Source: Hyphomicrobiales bacterium (GTDB taxonomy: Bacteria > Pseudomonadota > Alphaproteobacteria > Rhizobiales > Phreatobacteraceae). From it: a stretch of 64,000 bases of DNA. This document shows positions 38,401 through 47,225 of the stretch, one piece after another. Within the stretch, counting starts at the first letter, position 1. Each line of letters starts with the position of its first letter. Both the position numbers and the translations under genes were made by a program. The stretch spans positions 372,001 to 436,000 of the forward strand of contig JAFKKV010000009.1 in the NCBI GenBank assembly GCA_017304475.1, written 5' to 3'. The notes under the pieces were generated by a model. The model made no database searches and was not told the DNA's origin. It saw only the letters and a list, made by a program, of their open reading frames with translations.

Positions 38401-38552
38401 GGCTGCGCGAGCTGGTCGCGGCCTTCGAAAACCCGGCGCAGGGCTATCTGTCCTGGGCCATTCCGCAATTCGTCGGCGGCCGTTCCAACGACTATGCCCA
38501 TCTCGCGCGGGTCAAGGAATGGTCGGCGGCCGGCGGCGGAGGTGGCGAATGA
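35475..38552 (+). CDS. addB: AddB, double-strand break repair nuclease subunit
   Basis: 1025-residue subunit of the AddAB helicase-nuclease, which resects double-strand breaks and loads recombination at Chi-like sites (the alphaproteobacterial counterpart of RecBCD). The N-terminus starts with an inactive helicase-like fold containing AAGTVLLPNRRACRAMRDAF. The C-terminal PD-(D/E)XK nuclease motif is IVDYKTGQPP. I begin at MPSNPHVLTIPA; an upstream in-frame stretch from 35310 is unlike AddB. The stop overlaps the addA start by four bases (ATGA), a coupled pair. Confidence 0.95.
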   Translation: MPSNPHVLTIPASRPHLATLARAILEGAVIAGWPDRSDPLSLAAGTVLLPNRRACRAMRDAFLAVAPDQALLLPRIAPIGDIDEDEWDFADPDPLETLGLEAIGPAMASLDRRLTLAGLVRAWAASVDRAVMKLSPADPLIVSASTGDALALAADLMRLMDQVETERVPWSNLDRIVETGLDTFWTMTRSFLAIATEAWPAHLAANGLEEPAVRRDRLIAAETVRLAASPGPIIAAGSTGSILATRDLLKAIAHHPRGALILPGLDRGLDDASWEAIGGSLGPASHGHPQFGLKRLIDHVGLTRNAVGDLAGTDGHGRETLLSEAMRPAVTTELWGACIHAPTEAMLADLSVMEAANERDEALGVALVLREVAENPEATAALVTPDRALARRVLAELSRWNVVVDDSGGRPLAGTPVAAVARLVAALAFDDPAPATLLALIGHPALDHGLEPWRRDRAVAAIELTTLRGLRPPGGLAGYKSRLDQAMPSASPRPNDPASRVGAEALADGRALLGRITAALAPLMALSEAENVPLSVFAAGHGAALDALGLDAEAEGGDEIASVLAKAGGPTAAAFALPPRDYCSVFDALIATETVRVPARPGARIRVLGLPEARLLDADTVILAGLVEGSWPGEAKLDPWLNRAMRTAFGIDPPERRIGLAAHDFCQLLGNRRVVLSRAAKSGGVPTVRSRWLQRLAAVLGAETWRGLVAKGDRLFGLAHGLDRPAAIRPVLRPSPAPPLELRPARLPVTAIETWLRDPYAIYAQHVLKLSALDGLDEVPGAAERGTVIHGVLAAFTQEVRTGGFPADPVDRLLALGRAHFSPYWDDPSVRAIWWPRFVRIARWFAVEDRSRRADLIDVHAEIKGRLEWETPAGRRFVLTTSADRIDIRKDGMAEIVDYKTGQPPSAAQVQSGLSPQLALEAAVLKSGGFHEVPADTPIGALVYAKLGGRDPAGEFLPVRMSDGSVEDLVAETFGRLRELVAAFENPAQGYLSWAIPQFVGGRSNDYAHLARVKEWSAAGGGGGE

Positions 38553-41500
38553 GCCGCGCGATCGTCGCTCCGCCCGAGGCGGCCCTGGCCCAGCGCAAGG
38601 CCTCCGATCCCTCGCTCTCGGCCTGGGTCGCCGCCAATGCCGGTTCCGGCAAGACCTATGTGCTGGCGCGCCGGGTCGTCCGGCTGATGCTCGAGGGCAC
38701 GCCGCCCGGCGCGATCCTCTGCCTGACCTTCACCAAGGCGGCCGCCGCGACCATGGCCAACCGGGTCTTCGCCATGCTCGGCGAATGGACCGGCTTCGAC
38801 GATGCGCGGCTCACCGCCGCGCTGCGTGATCTCGACGGCGTCACGCCCAGTACCCGCCGGCTGGTTCGCGCCCGGCGGCTGTTCGCCGAAGCACTCGAGA
38901 CCCCTGGCGGCCTGAAGGTGCAGACGATCCACGCCTTTTGCGAAAGGGTGCTGCACCAGTTTCCGTTCGAGGCCAATGTCGCCTCGCAATTCACCGTCAT
39001 GGACGATCGCGGCAAGGCCGAGACGGTCGAACGGGCCAAGCTCGCCGTGCTGCTCAAGGCGGCCGCCGATCCGGACGGCCGGCTCGGCCGGGCGCTCGCC
39101 TCGCTCTCGGTCGCCGCCGCCGACCAGACGGTCGCCGACCTCCTGTCCGAAGCGGTCGATGCGCGCGACGTGCTGCTCGGGCAGGTGCGGTCCGAGGCCG
39201 ATCTCGACCGTGCCATGGCGGCGCTCGGGGTGGCGCTCGGGGTCTCGCCCGAGGACAGCGAGCAGAGCCTCGCCGCAGAGGCGCTCGGCGCCGCGATCCT
39301 CGCGCCGTCCGAATGGCCGTCGGTCGCCGCGACCCTCGAGCATCTCTCCACCAAGGCGACCGAACGCGACATCGCGGCGCGCCTGCGCCTGGCAGCCCGC
39401 GACCCGGCCCTGTTCGTCGAGCACTACCGGGCGATTTTCTTCACCAAGGAGGGCGAGCCACGCAAGACCCTCCTCACCAAGGCTGTTCGTGACGCCGAGC
39501 CGGCGCTCGCCGCCCGCTTCGACCGGGAGCAGGAGCGGCTCGGGGCCTTGCAGCGCCGCCAGAAGGCGGCGGTGCTGCGCGACCGCACCGCCGCCCTGCT
39601 GACGCTCGCCGAGGCCGTGCTGACCCGGGTGGAAGCGGAAAAGGCGGCACGCGGCGCGCTCGATTTCGACGATCTGGTCGGCAAGACGCGCGCCCTGTTC
39701 GCCCGGGTCGACGCGCGCTGGATCCTCTACAAGCTCGACCAGGGCATCGACCATATCCTGGTCGACGAGGCCCAGGACACCAGCCCCGGGCAATGGGAGC
39801 TGGTCAGCGCGCTGGTCGCCGAATTCACCGACGGCGAGGGCGCGCGGGAGACGGCGCGCACCCTGTTCGTCGTCGGCGACGAGAAACAGTCGATCTATTC
39901 GTTCCAGGGCGCCGATCCCGCCTGGTTTACCGACATGCGGCTGAAATTCGCCCGGGCCTTCGGCCAGGCCGGCAAGCCGTTCGAGCAGGTCCGGCTGAAT
40001 TTCTCGTTCCGCTCGACATCCGCCGTGCTGGGCGCGGTCGACCGGGTCTTCGACGACCCGGCGACGCGCCGGGGCCTGTCCTCGGATCAGGGGCCGCTGG
40101 CGCCGCACGAGGCGGCGCGGCGCAGCGCGCCCGGCATCGTCGAATTGTGGCCGCCGATCGAGAAACAGGAGACCGAGGAGCGATCGCCCTGGACCGCGCC
40201 GCTCGACGCCGTGGAGATTTCCGATCCGGTGGCGCGGCTCGCCGACCGCATCGCCGGCCATATCCGCATCTGGCTCGATCGCCGCGAGCGGCTGCCGGAC
40301 AAGGACCACCCCATCGCGCCCGGCGACATCCTGATTCTGGTGCGCCGGCGCGGCGCCCTGTTCGAACAGGTGATCAGGGCCCTGAAGAACCGCAACGTGC
40401 CGGTGGCGGGCGCCGACCGCCTGGTGCTCGGCGAACATATCGCGGTCATGGACCTGATGGCGCTCGCCGATTGCATGCTGACGCCGGATGACGACCTGTC
40501 GCTGGCGGCGGTGCTGAAGAGCCCGCTGGTCGGGATCGGCGAAGACGAGCTCCTGGCGCTCGCGGCGAACCGCCCCGGCTCGCTCTGGGACGCGGTCCAG
40601 GCCGCCGGCACGCCCTATGCCCGGCAGATCCGGCGCTGGCGCGACGAAGCGCTCACCCTGACGCCGGCGAGCTTTTTCGCCCAGGTGCTGTCGCGCGACG
40701 GCGGCCGGGCCGCCATGCTGGCCCGGCTCGGCTTCGAGGCGGCCGATGCGATCGACGAATTCCTGTCGCTGGCGCTCACCTTCGAGGCGAGCGACATTCC
40801 GACGCTGCGCGGTTTCCTCGGCATGATGCGGGCGAGCGCGACGGAGGTGAAACGCGACATGGACCTCGGCCGCGACGAGGTGCGGGTGATGACCGTGCAC
40901 GGCGCCAAGGGGCTGGAGGCCGATATCGTCTTCCTGGCCGATACGATGAGCAAGCCGGGCGGCCAGTTCGATCCGAAACTGTTCAAGATCGCACCCGGCA
41001 ACGCGCCGGACGGAGCCTTGCCTCATCTCGTCTGGTCGCCGTCGAAAAAGGCCGATGTCGAGATGGTCGCCGATGCGCGCGAGCATCACCGCGACCGCCA
41101 GGCGCAGGAATATCGCCGGCTGCTTTATGTCGCGATGACGCGTGCCGCCGACAAGCTGATCATTTGCGGGGCGAAACCGGTCAAGGGCGCGAACGATGCC
41201 TGGTACGACATGATCGCCCAGGCCTTCGACGGCAAGGCCGTGGAACAGCCGGCCGATGACGGGGACGGCCTGGTCCGGCGCTGGCGCGAAGGCCAGTCGG
41301 ATGAGGTCGGCGCCGCGCCGGCCGAGGCCGGCGGCCCGGCGGCGAGCGGCGAGCCCGGCTGGCTCCGGCGGCCCGCGCCCGTCGTCGCGATCCCGCCGCG
41401 CCCGGTGACGCCTTCCGGATTGGGCAAGGGCCGGCGCCTGCCGTTTTCGCCGGAAGCGACGGCTGCCCGCGAGGCCGCGCTGCAGCGCGGCACGCTGACG

Positions 41501-41983
41501 CACCGGCTGCTGCAATCCCTGCCCGATGTCGCGCCGGAGCGGCGCGAGGAGGCGACCCGGCGGTTCCTGGCGCGCCAGGCGGCACTCGACGAGGGCGCGC
41601 GCCAGGCGATCGCGGTGAGCGTCGCAGCGATCCTGGCCGATCCGCGTTTCGCGCCGCTGTTCACCGCCGCCAGCCGCGCCGAGGTGCCGATCGCCGGCAG
41701 GCTGAACGGCCGGCCGGTGTCCGGGCAGATCGACCGGCTGATCATCGAGCCGGGCCGGATCATCATCGCCGATTTCAAGACCAACGACCCGCCGCCGCGC
41801 CATCCGGGCGAGGTGCCGGAAGCCTATGTGACGCAGCTCGCCCTCTATCGGGCGCTTCTGGCGCTTGTCCACGCCGACCGGCCGATCGAGGCCTGGCTGG
41901 TCTGGACCGCCGTGCCGGACATCATGGTCATTTCCGAAGGCGCGCTTGCCGCCGCGCTTGCGGCGGAAGGCTTCGGTCCCTGA
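38549..41983 (+). CDS. addA: AddA, helicase-nuclease subunit
   Basis: 1144-residue UvrD-type superfamily 1 helicase with a C-terminal nuclease. Walker A is AGSGKT (31-36), followed by LCLTFTKAAAATM (motif Ia); the DEAD-like box is VDEAQDTS, and VMTVHGAKGLEADIVF and YVAMTRA-type blocks follow. The PD-(D/E)XK nuclease near the end reads IADFKTNDPP with a following QLALYRALL segment. The ATG overlaps the addB stop. It ends back-to-back with plsC: the two stop codons are directly adjacent with no gap. Confidence 0.96.
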   Translation: MSRAIVAPPEAALAQRKASDPSLSAWVAANAGSGKTYVLARRVVRLMLEGTPPGAILCLTFTKAAAATMANRVFAMLGEWTGFDDARLTAALRDLDGVTPSTRRLVRARRLFAEALETPGGLKVQTIHAFCERVLHQFPFEANVASQFTVMDDRGKAETVERAKLAVLLKAAADPDGRLGRALASLSVAAADQTVADLLSEAVDARDVLLGQVRSEADLDRAMAALGVALGVSPEDSEQSLAAEALGAAILAPSEWPSVAATLEHLSTKATERDIAARLRLAARDPALFVEHYRAIFFTKEGEPRKTLLTKAVRDAEPALAARFDREQERLGALQRRQKAAVLRDRTAALLTLAEAVLTRVEAEKAARGALDFDDLVGKTRALFARVDARWILYKLDQGIDHILVDEAQDTSPGQWELVSALVAEFTDGEGARETARTLFVVGDEKQSIYSFQGADPAWFTDMRLKFARAFGQAGKPFEQVRLNFSFRSTSAVLGAVDRVFDDPATRRGLSSDQGPLAPHEAARRSAPGIVELWPPIEKQETEERSPWTAPLDAVEISDPVARLADRIAGHIRIWLDRRERLPDKDHPIAPGDILILVRRRGALFEQVIRALKNRNVPVAGADRLVLGEHIAVMDLMALADCMLTPDDDLSLAAVLKSPLVGIGEDELLALAANRPGSLWDAVQAAGTPYARQIRRWRDEALTLTPASFFAQVLSRDGGRAAMLARLGFEAADAIDEFLSLALTFEASDIPTLRGFLGMMRASATEVKRDMDLGRDEVRVMTVHGAKGLEADIVFLADTMSKPGGQFDPKLFKIAPGNAPDGALPHLVWSPSKKADVEMVADAREHHRDRQAQEYRRLLYVAMTRAADKLIICGAKPVKGANDAWYDMIAQAFDGKAVEQPADDGDGLVRRWREGQSDEVGAAPAEAGGPAASGEPGWLRRPAPVVAIPPRPVTPSGLGKGRRLPFSPEATAAREAALQRGTLTHRLLQSLPDVAPERREEATRRFLARQAALDEGARQAIAVSVAAILADPRFAPLFTAASRAEVPIAGRLNGRPVSGQIDRLIIEPGRIIIADFKTNDPPPRHPGEVPEAYVTQLALYRALLALVHADRPIEAWLVWTAVPDIMVISEGALAAALAAEGFGP

Positions 41984-42913
41984 TCAGAGCGAGGAGAGCG
42001 GCGGCAGGCTGTCGTCCTTGCCGGTCAGCGCCGCCGAATGCAGGCTGCGCACGCGCGCCTCGAGGTAATGGGCGATGGCTTTGCGATCGGCGCTCGGATC
42101 GAAGGGCACGGGATTGCCGAAGATCACGTCGACATCGACCGCGCCGTCCTTGAGCATGGCCCAGGCATGCGGGATCATGGCGATGTCGCCGGCCCAGGAC
42201 ATGCGCGGCCGGTGCTGGCGGCCGGCGGGCAGGCCGTTGATGCGCCGGTAGGCGAGCGCGATCGGCTGGATCCAGACGCTTTCGCCGGTGGCCCTGGCCA
42301 GGCTCTCGGCCGCGCCGATCAGCGCGCCGCGAAATTTCAGGATGCGATTGCCGTCGGACGAGGTGCCTTCGGCGAACAGCACCACCGGCTCGCCCTCGCG
42401 CATCCGCTCGATCATTTCATCGGCCGTCTTGGGCGTCGCGTGGCGCCTTTCGCGATCGACGAAGATCGACCGCTGCAGCTTGGCGAGATAACCGAAGACC
42501 GGCCAGGTCGCGACCTCCGACTTGGCGACGAAGGAGACCGGCGCCAGCGAGCCGAGCACCACGATGTCCATCCAGCTGACATGGTTCGGCACATAGAGCA
42601 CGGGGCGATGGGTGGTCGGTTCGCCGCGCACCGTCACCTTGGTGCCGAGCGCGGCGAGAGCGACCCGGTGGAACAGCATGGGCACGGTGTGCCGCGCCGG
42701 CAGTTTCAGCGCGTGGGCGATCATCTGGACCGGCAGCAGGACCAGGGCCGCGACGATCAGGACGGCAAGCCAGAAAATGGCGCGCACCGTGTCGAACGGG
42801 CTCGCGCCTTCGCGGCCGAACTCGCCGGCCGGCGGCTGCTCGGCGGGCGGCAGCTTGGTGGACGGCAGCTTGGTGGACGGCTCTTGGGCGGACCGCAGTT
42901 CAGTGCTCGTCAT
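41984..42913 (-). CDS. plsC: 1-acyl-sn-glycerol-3-phosphate acyltransferase
   Basis: 309-residue membrane-bound acyltransferase that makes phosphatidic acid. The catalytic H111 and D116 are in NHVSWMD, and the phosphate-binding FAEGTSS block follows. A single strongly hydrophobic segment (about 44-66) anchors the N-terminus. The leader contains a short tandem repeat (PSTKLPSTKL) from a duplicated 15-base unit. The start lies inside the last 14 bases of the Fur-family gene upstream, so the two overlap and are probably co-transcribed. Confidence 0.93.
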   Translation of the reverse strand: MTSTELRSAQEPSTKLPSTKLPPAEQPPAGEFGREGASPFDTVRAIFWLAVLIVAALVLLPVQMIAHALKLPARHTVPMLFHRVALAALGTKVTVRGEPTTHRPVLYVPNHVSWMDIVVLGSLAPVSFVAKSEVATWPVFGYLAKLQRSIFVDRERRHATPKTADEMIERMREGEPVVLFAEGTSSDGNRILKFRGALIGAAESLARATGESVWIQPIALAYRRINGLPAGRQHRPRMSWAGDIAMIPHAWAMLKDGAVDVDVIFGNPVPFDPSADRKAIAHYLEARVRSLHSAALTGKDDSLPPLSSL

Positions 42914-43340
42914 CGAGGGGCACGCAATAGAGTTCGAGGCGATGGTCGACCAGCTTGTAGCCGAGCTTGCGGGCCACCTCGGCCTGCAGCCGTTCGATCT
43001 CCTCCGACTGGAACTCGACCACCCGGCCGGTGCGCAGATCGATGAGGTGATCGTGGTGTTCTTCCGGAATGGTCTCGTAGCGGGCGCGGCCGTCGCCGAA
43101 GGCGTGGCGGGTGATGATGCCCGAATCCTCGAACAGCTTGACCGTCCGGTAGACCGTCGACAGCGAGATATTGGTGTCGATGGCATTGGCCCGGCGGTGC
43201 AGTTCCTCGACGTCGGGATGGTCCTCGGCCGAGGCGATGACCCGCGCGATGACCCGCCGCTGATCGGTCATCCGCATGCCCTTGGCGATGCAGGCTTCTT
43301 CGATCGAATTGAGCGATGTCTCTGTCTTCGCCGATGCCAC
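42900..43340 (-). CDS. fur: Fur-family metalloregulator (Fur/Mur)
   Basis: 146-residue regulator that represses metal uptake genes when loaded with Fe2+ or Mn2+. The winged helix includes MTDQRRVIARVIASAEDHPDVEELHRRA and SLSTVYRTVKLFEDSG. The metal-binding core is HHDH (95-98) with the VEFQSEEIE strand. The CxxC structural zinc pairs are absent, as in alphaproteobacterial Fur/Mur. I choose the GTG at 43340 because AAGGAG lies seven bases before it; the ATG at 43397 has no such site and adds an unlike extension. In rhizobia this type is often manganese-responsive (Mur). Confidence 0.9.
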   Translation of the reverse strand: MASAKTETSLNSIEEACIAKGMRMTDQRRVIARVIASAEDHPDVEELHRRANAIDTNISLSTVYRTVKLFEDSGIITRHAFGDGRARYETIPEEHHDHLIDLRTGRVVEFQSEEIERLQAEVARKLGYKLVDHRLELYCVPLDDEH

Positions 43341-43393
43341 GGAGGCGCTCCTTCCACGATGGCCCGAACCTATAGCGTCCCCGGTCTGGTCCG

Positions 43394-44761
43394 TCACCCC
43401 CGGGAGGCGACCGGCCGCTCGACCGTCGGGCCGGCGGCGGCGCCGACGACCTCCTCGTCGTCATATTCGCTTTGCATGGCCAGCGCGCGCCGACGGTCGG
43501 CGAGGGCAGCGTTGAGCCGGTCGAGGGCCAGCGTCAAGGTGGCGAAACGTCCTTCGTCGAAGCCCGGCTCCTTCGATTTCTCGATCGATTCGACGAAAAT
43601 GTCGTCGGCGACCTGGGCGATCCGGTCGAGCGTGTCGGGATCGTCGGTGGCACGGACCTCGCGCAGCAGCTGCAGCACATCCGGCAGCCGGCCGGGATCG
43701 GGCTCGCGCCGGCCGACGCCGAAATAGCCGATCACGCCGGCAATGGCCGAGCCGCCGAGCGAGAGGCCGAAGATCAGCAGATAGAGATAGTCGCTATATT
43801 GCTCGAGAAAGGTCTTCTGCTCGCCGGTGAGATAGCCCCGCGCGCCCGGATGAACCTGGACCGAAGAGCCCTTTTCGGTCTCCGGCACCTCGATGCGGAA
43901 GGCGACCGGGTGCTGGGTCGCGAGCGAGGGCCTGAGCGTGAACAGCTGCTGGGTGAATTCCGAGACGGCGGCGTCGGGCAGGTTCCGGCTGGCGACCAGA
44001 TAGTGCACGACGCCGAGGGTCGGGAAACCCTCTGGCGGCCGCGGCGGGTTGGAGCCGAAGGACCCGGCGACCACGTCGATCGATTCGAGGAAGAACACCC
44101 GTTCGGCCATGGCCTCGGCCTCGCGGATCGGCACCAGAGTGATCTTGCCTTCCGGGGCCTCGCGGATCAGGCCGGCCATGGCGTCGGCGACCGGCTTGGT
44201 CGAGGCCGGGCCGATGGTCACGAGCGCCTGGATCCGGCCCTTCTTGAAGGCATCGCCGGTTTCCCAGGGCAGGATGTCGACGAGCCGGACGCTCGAGGGC
44301 TGAATGCCGTGCTCGCGCAGGATGGTCTCGACCAGGCGGACATTGAAGCCGGTGCCGCGTCCCATGACGCCGACGGTCTTGCCGGGCAGGTCGGTCCAGC
44401 GCTCGATGCCGGATGCGGCGGGTGCGCCGAGCACCACGGGATTGCGCTGCCAGATCGCCACCGCCAGCGCCGATGGCGGGAATGCGATATCGGCGCGGAC
44501 GATCGCCAGGTCGGCGTCGCCGCGGTCGATCTTGGCGGCGCTGTCGCTCGGCGATTCGGACGATACCAGCCTGAGGCGGACGCTCGAGCGTTCGCGCGCC
44601 AGCGACAGCCTGAGGGCGTCGACCAGTTTGGCCGCCTCCGATCCGGCGGGCCCGATCGCGAAAGTCAGGGTCGTCGGCCGGTTGACCCAGTAGGTCGCGA
44701 GTGCCGAGCAGCCGATCAGGGCACTCAGAACACCGAAAATAACGAGGCGCGTTCGGGTCAT
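43394..44761 (-). CDS. TAXI-family TRAP solute receptor with C-terminal membrane anchor
   Basis: 455-residue protein. An N-terminal hydrophobic segment (5-25) leads to a TAXI-type binding domain (about 30-310) with the GPAGSEAAKLVDALR start, a DADLAIVRADIAF block and a DLPGKTVGVMGRGTGFN block. A second membrane segment (325-349) then leads to a C-terminal tail of about 100 residues rich in charged residues. Ordinary TAXI receptors lack this C-terminal anchor and tail. No TRAP membrane subunits lie nearby. It may act as a membrane-bound sensor rather than a transporter part. The ATG at 44785 is an alternative start. Confidence 0.82.
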   Translation of the reverse strand: MTRTRLVIFGVLSALIGCSALATYWVNRPTTLTFAIGPAGSEAAKLVDALRLSLARERSSVRLRLVSSESPSDSAAKIDRGDADLAIVRADIAFPPSALAVAIWQRNPVVLGAPAASGIERWTDLPGKTVGVMGRGTGFNVRLVETILREHGIQPSSVRLVDILPWETGDAFKKGRIQALVTIGPASTKPVADAMAGLIREAPEGKITLVPIREAEAMAERVFFLESIDVVAGSFGSNPPRPPEGFPTLGVVHYLVASRNLPDAAVSEFTQQLFTLRPSLATQHPVAFRIEVPETEKGSSVQVHPGARGYLTGEQKTFLEQYSDYLYLLIFGLSLGGSAIAGVIGYFGVGRREPDPGRLPDVLQLLREVRATDDPDTLDRIAQVADDIFVESIEKSKEPGFDEGRFATLTLALDRLNAALADRRRALAMQSEYDDEEVVGAAAGPTVERPVASRG

Positions 44762-44875
44762 ACGGGTCTCACACTGGGTCCCCATGATGGCTGTTTTGCG
44801 CTGCGACGGAAATACCCCGCATTGCGGAGCCCGGGCGGGGCCGCTTGATCGCGACAATCGGCCGCCGCGCCGGCG

Positions 44876-45433
44876 TTACCGTAGCGGACGGGTCACCGTC
44901 CGGCAGCGCGGCCCGCGCGCCTCGACGAGGACGCCATAATCCTCGATGGCGGAATCGCAGATCCGGCATTGCCGCTGCTGCACCACCCGGCCGCCACGCA
45001 GGCGGCGCTCGACGATCCGGCAATGGGCGGCGTCGGCGGGCGGCACCCGTCGCGCATCTGCGACCGGCGGCGAGGGCCTCCGCCCCTGAACCGGCTGCGG
45101 CACGAACCAGGGCTGGACGCGCCGGTCCGATTCCTGGCGGCGCAGGTCGTTCTGCCACCTCTGCTGGTCCTGGATCTGCTGGCGCTGGATCTGCTGCTGC
45201 TGCAATTGCTGCGAGTCGCGCTGCTGCTGTTGCAGCCGGAGCTGTTGCTGCTGCTGCCAGATCTGCTGCTGCGGATCGCCGCTGCCGAGCGGCAGGCCGA
45301 GCGGGCCGCCCGAGGTGATGGGATCGCCGGGGATGCGGACCTGGGCCATGGCTGGGCTTTCCGGCAGCAGAACCAGTCCGGCAGGGATCGCCAGCAGCAG
45401 CAAGGCGATGAAGCTCCGGCGGAACGGCGTCAT
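44876..45433 (-). CDS. Exported glutamine-rich protein of unknown function
   Basis: 185 residues with a clear signal peptide (cleavage after AMA30). Residues 55-100 are strongly glutamine-rich (roughly 26 of 46), written mostly with CAG, and look like a coiled coil or prion-like tract. The C-terminal third is basic and has four cysteines (138, 156, 159, 177), two in a CRIC pair, which may form disulfides in the periplasm. I do not recognise a family. The neighbours, a TAXI-type receptor and an alcohol-dehydrogenase-like enzyme, do not suggest a role. Confidence 0.75.
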   Translation of the reverse strand: MTPFRRSFIALLLLAIPAGLVLLPESPAMAQVRIPGDPITSGGPLGLPLGSGDPQQQIWQQQQQLRLQQQQRDSQQLQQQQIQRQQIQDQQRWQNDLRRQESDRRVQPWFVPQPVQGRRPSPPVADARRVPPADAAHCRIVERRLRGGRVVQQRQCRICDSAIEDYGVLVEARGPRCRTVTRPLR

Positions 45434-45521
45434 GATCCTGGCCTCACCTTGGCAGCTGTCGCGAGCCGAGCCGGCTCACGACAGCAACTCCTTTATACAG
45501 GCTCCGGATCCGCCGGCCGGA

Positions 45522-46508
45522 TCAATCGATGGTGATGACCACCCGGCCGCGAATGCGGCCGTCGATAATGGCCTGGCCGGCCTCGATGACGCCTTCGAGC
45601 GGAATCGTCGAGGTGATGGTCGCGAGCTTCTCCCGATCGAGATCCTGCGCCAGCCGCGACCAGGCCTCCAGCCGGAGCGGCTTCGGCGCCATGACCGAAT
45701 CGACACCGAGCAGCGATACGCCGCGCAGGATGAAGGGCGCGACCGTGGTCGGCAGATCCATGCCCTGGGCGAGGCCGCAGGCAGCGACCGCACCGCCGTA
45801 ACGGGTCATGGCGAGGACATTGGCCAGCGTATGGGAGCCGACCGAATCGATGCCGCCGGCCCAGCGCTCGCGGGCGAGCGGTTTGGCCGGGCTGGACAAT
45901 TCGGCGCGGTCGATGATCTCGGCCGCACCCAGCGCGGTGAGATAGGCGGCCTCCTGCGGCCGGCCGGTAGAGGCGACGACATGGTAGCCGAGCCTGGCGA
46001 GCAGGGCGGTCGCGACCGAGCCGACGCCGCCGGCGGCGCCCGTCACCACGACCGGCCCGCGCTCCGGCCGGATGCCGTGACGCTCCAGCGCCATGACGCA
46101 GAGCATGGCGGTATAACCGGCCGTGCCGATCGCCATGGCCTCGGCGGCGGACAGGCCGGCGGGCAGGGGCACCAGCCAGTCGCCCTTGACCCGGGTCTTT
46201 TCGGCGAAGGCGCCGAGATGGGTCTCGCCGGTGCCCCAGCCATTGAGAATGACCGCATCGCCCGGCTTGAAATCGGCATGGCTGGAGGTTTCCACCACGC
46301 CGGCGAAATCGATCCCGGGGATCATCGGGAAGCGGCGGACCACTGGCGCCTTGCCGGTCAGCGCCAGCCCGTCCTTGTAGTTGAGCGTCGAATGCGAGAC
46401 GCGCACGGTGACGTCGCCGTCCATCAGGTCGCTTTCGTCGAAGGTGGACAGCGAGGCGGTCGTACCGGTCTCGCCCTTGGTCACCACCACCGCCTTGAAC
46501 TTAGCCAT
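45522..46508 (-). CDS. acuI: AcuI/YhdH-type zinc-independent quinone oxidoreductase (acryloyl-CoA reductase-like)
   Basis: 328-residue medium-chain dehydrogenase. It matches the YhdH/AcuI branch, which reduces acryloyl-CoA with NADPH. Typical blocks are [29 protein letters not shown] and the Rossmann [14 protein letters not shown]. The catalytic zinc ligands are absent, as expected. The ATG at 46508 has GAGGAG eight bases upstream; the GTG directly before it is less likely. Divergent from the VOC protein. It is useful for detoxifying acryloyl-CoA made from DMSP or 3-hydroxypropionate, though no such genes are visible. Confidence 0.9.
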   Translation of the reverse strand: MAKFKAVVVTKGETGTTASLSTFDESDLMDGDVTVRVSHSTLNYKDGLALTGKAPVVRRFPMIPGIDFAGVVETSSHADFKPGDAVILNGWGTGETHLGAFAEKTRVKGDWLVPLPAGLSAAEAMAIGTAGYTAMLCVMALERHGIRPERGPVVVTGAAGGVGSVATALLARLGYHVVASTGRPQEAAYLTALGAAEIIDRAELSSPAKPLARERWAGGIDSVGSHTLANVLAMTRYGGAVAACGLAQGMDLPTTVAPFILRGVSLLGVDSVMAPKPLRLEAWSRLAQDLDREKLATITSTIPLEGVIEAGQAIIDGRIRGRVVITID

Positions 46509-46719
46509 CACGTCGTCTCCTCATCAGGTCGGCGCCAAAATCGTCTGCCGGCGCGGCAAGGGCAAGGGGCTTGGCCCCCGTCGATCGGAGGAGTTCGCGT
46601 GCGGCTTGCGCGCCTGGCGCGGGTGCGACGCCGGCTGACCTTTACACCTTGCCGGCCGGACGCTTCGATGCCGCTTGCGCCGGCCGTCGATGTCGCGGCC
46701 TTTGCCGAGGGGATCGAAC

Positions 46720-47088
46720 ATGGCCAGGGTGACCGGCATAGGCGGGCTGTTCTTCAGGGCGCAGGATCCGAAGGCGCTGGCGACCTGGTACGAGACGCAT
46801 CTCGGCATCGACGATATCGCCAAGGTGGTCTGGCGGCAGCAGGCTGGCCCGACGATTGTCACGCCGTTTGCCGCGGATACCAGTTATTTCGGGCGGCCTG
46901 CCCAGCAATGGATGGTCAATTTCCGAGTCGACGATCTCGATGGGATGATGGCCGCCCTGAAGGCGGCCGGCATCGCGGTGGAAACCCGCGAGGAATGGGA
47001 TTCGGAGGTGGGGCGGTTCTGCCGCATCCACGATCCCGAGGGCAATCCGATCGAATTGTGGGAGCCGTCGGCATCGATGCGGGAGTGA
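46720..47088 (+). CDS. VOC/glyoxalase-family protein
   Basis: 122-residue single-unit VOC protein. It has paired beta-alpha-beta-beta-beta modules: GIGGLFFRAQDPKALATWYETHLG at the start and VDDLDGMMAALKAAG... FCRIHDPEGNPIELWEP at the end, where Glu is the usual metal ligand. The substrate is unknown (glyoxalase, bleomycin resistance or dioxygenase types share the fold). GAGGGG precedes the ATG by seven bases, so upstream in-frame ATGs are unlikely starts. Confidence 0.88.
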   Translation: MARVTGIGGLFFRAQDPKALATWYETHLGIDDIAKVVWRQQAGPTIVTPFAADTSYFGRPAQQWMVNFRVDDLDGMMAALKAAGIAVETREEWDSEVGRFCRIHDPEGNPIELWEPSASMRE

Positions 47089-47225
47089 CGCCGCGCGCGA
47101 AAACGCCGCGCCTGCCCTTCTCCCAGGCCACTGCCACGGCCAGCGCGTGGGGCTTAACGTCCCGCGACGCCAGGGCATGCATGGTCGGCGATGCATGGTC
47201 CCCGCGGCCGCCGGTGGGTTCGCCA

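Noticed and set aside
35307..38501. Antisense open frame of more than 1000 codons opposite addB
   Set aside because: Shadow of addB with skewed composition and no domain. A similar antisense frame opposite addA (38492-41872) was dropped for the same reason.
42900..43340. Irr (haem-responsive iron regulator) instead of Fur/Mur
   Set aside because: The Irr-type N-terminal region and haem motif are not seen. The HHDH core and VEFQSEEIE strand match the Fur/Mur branch better.
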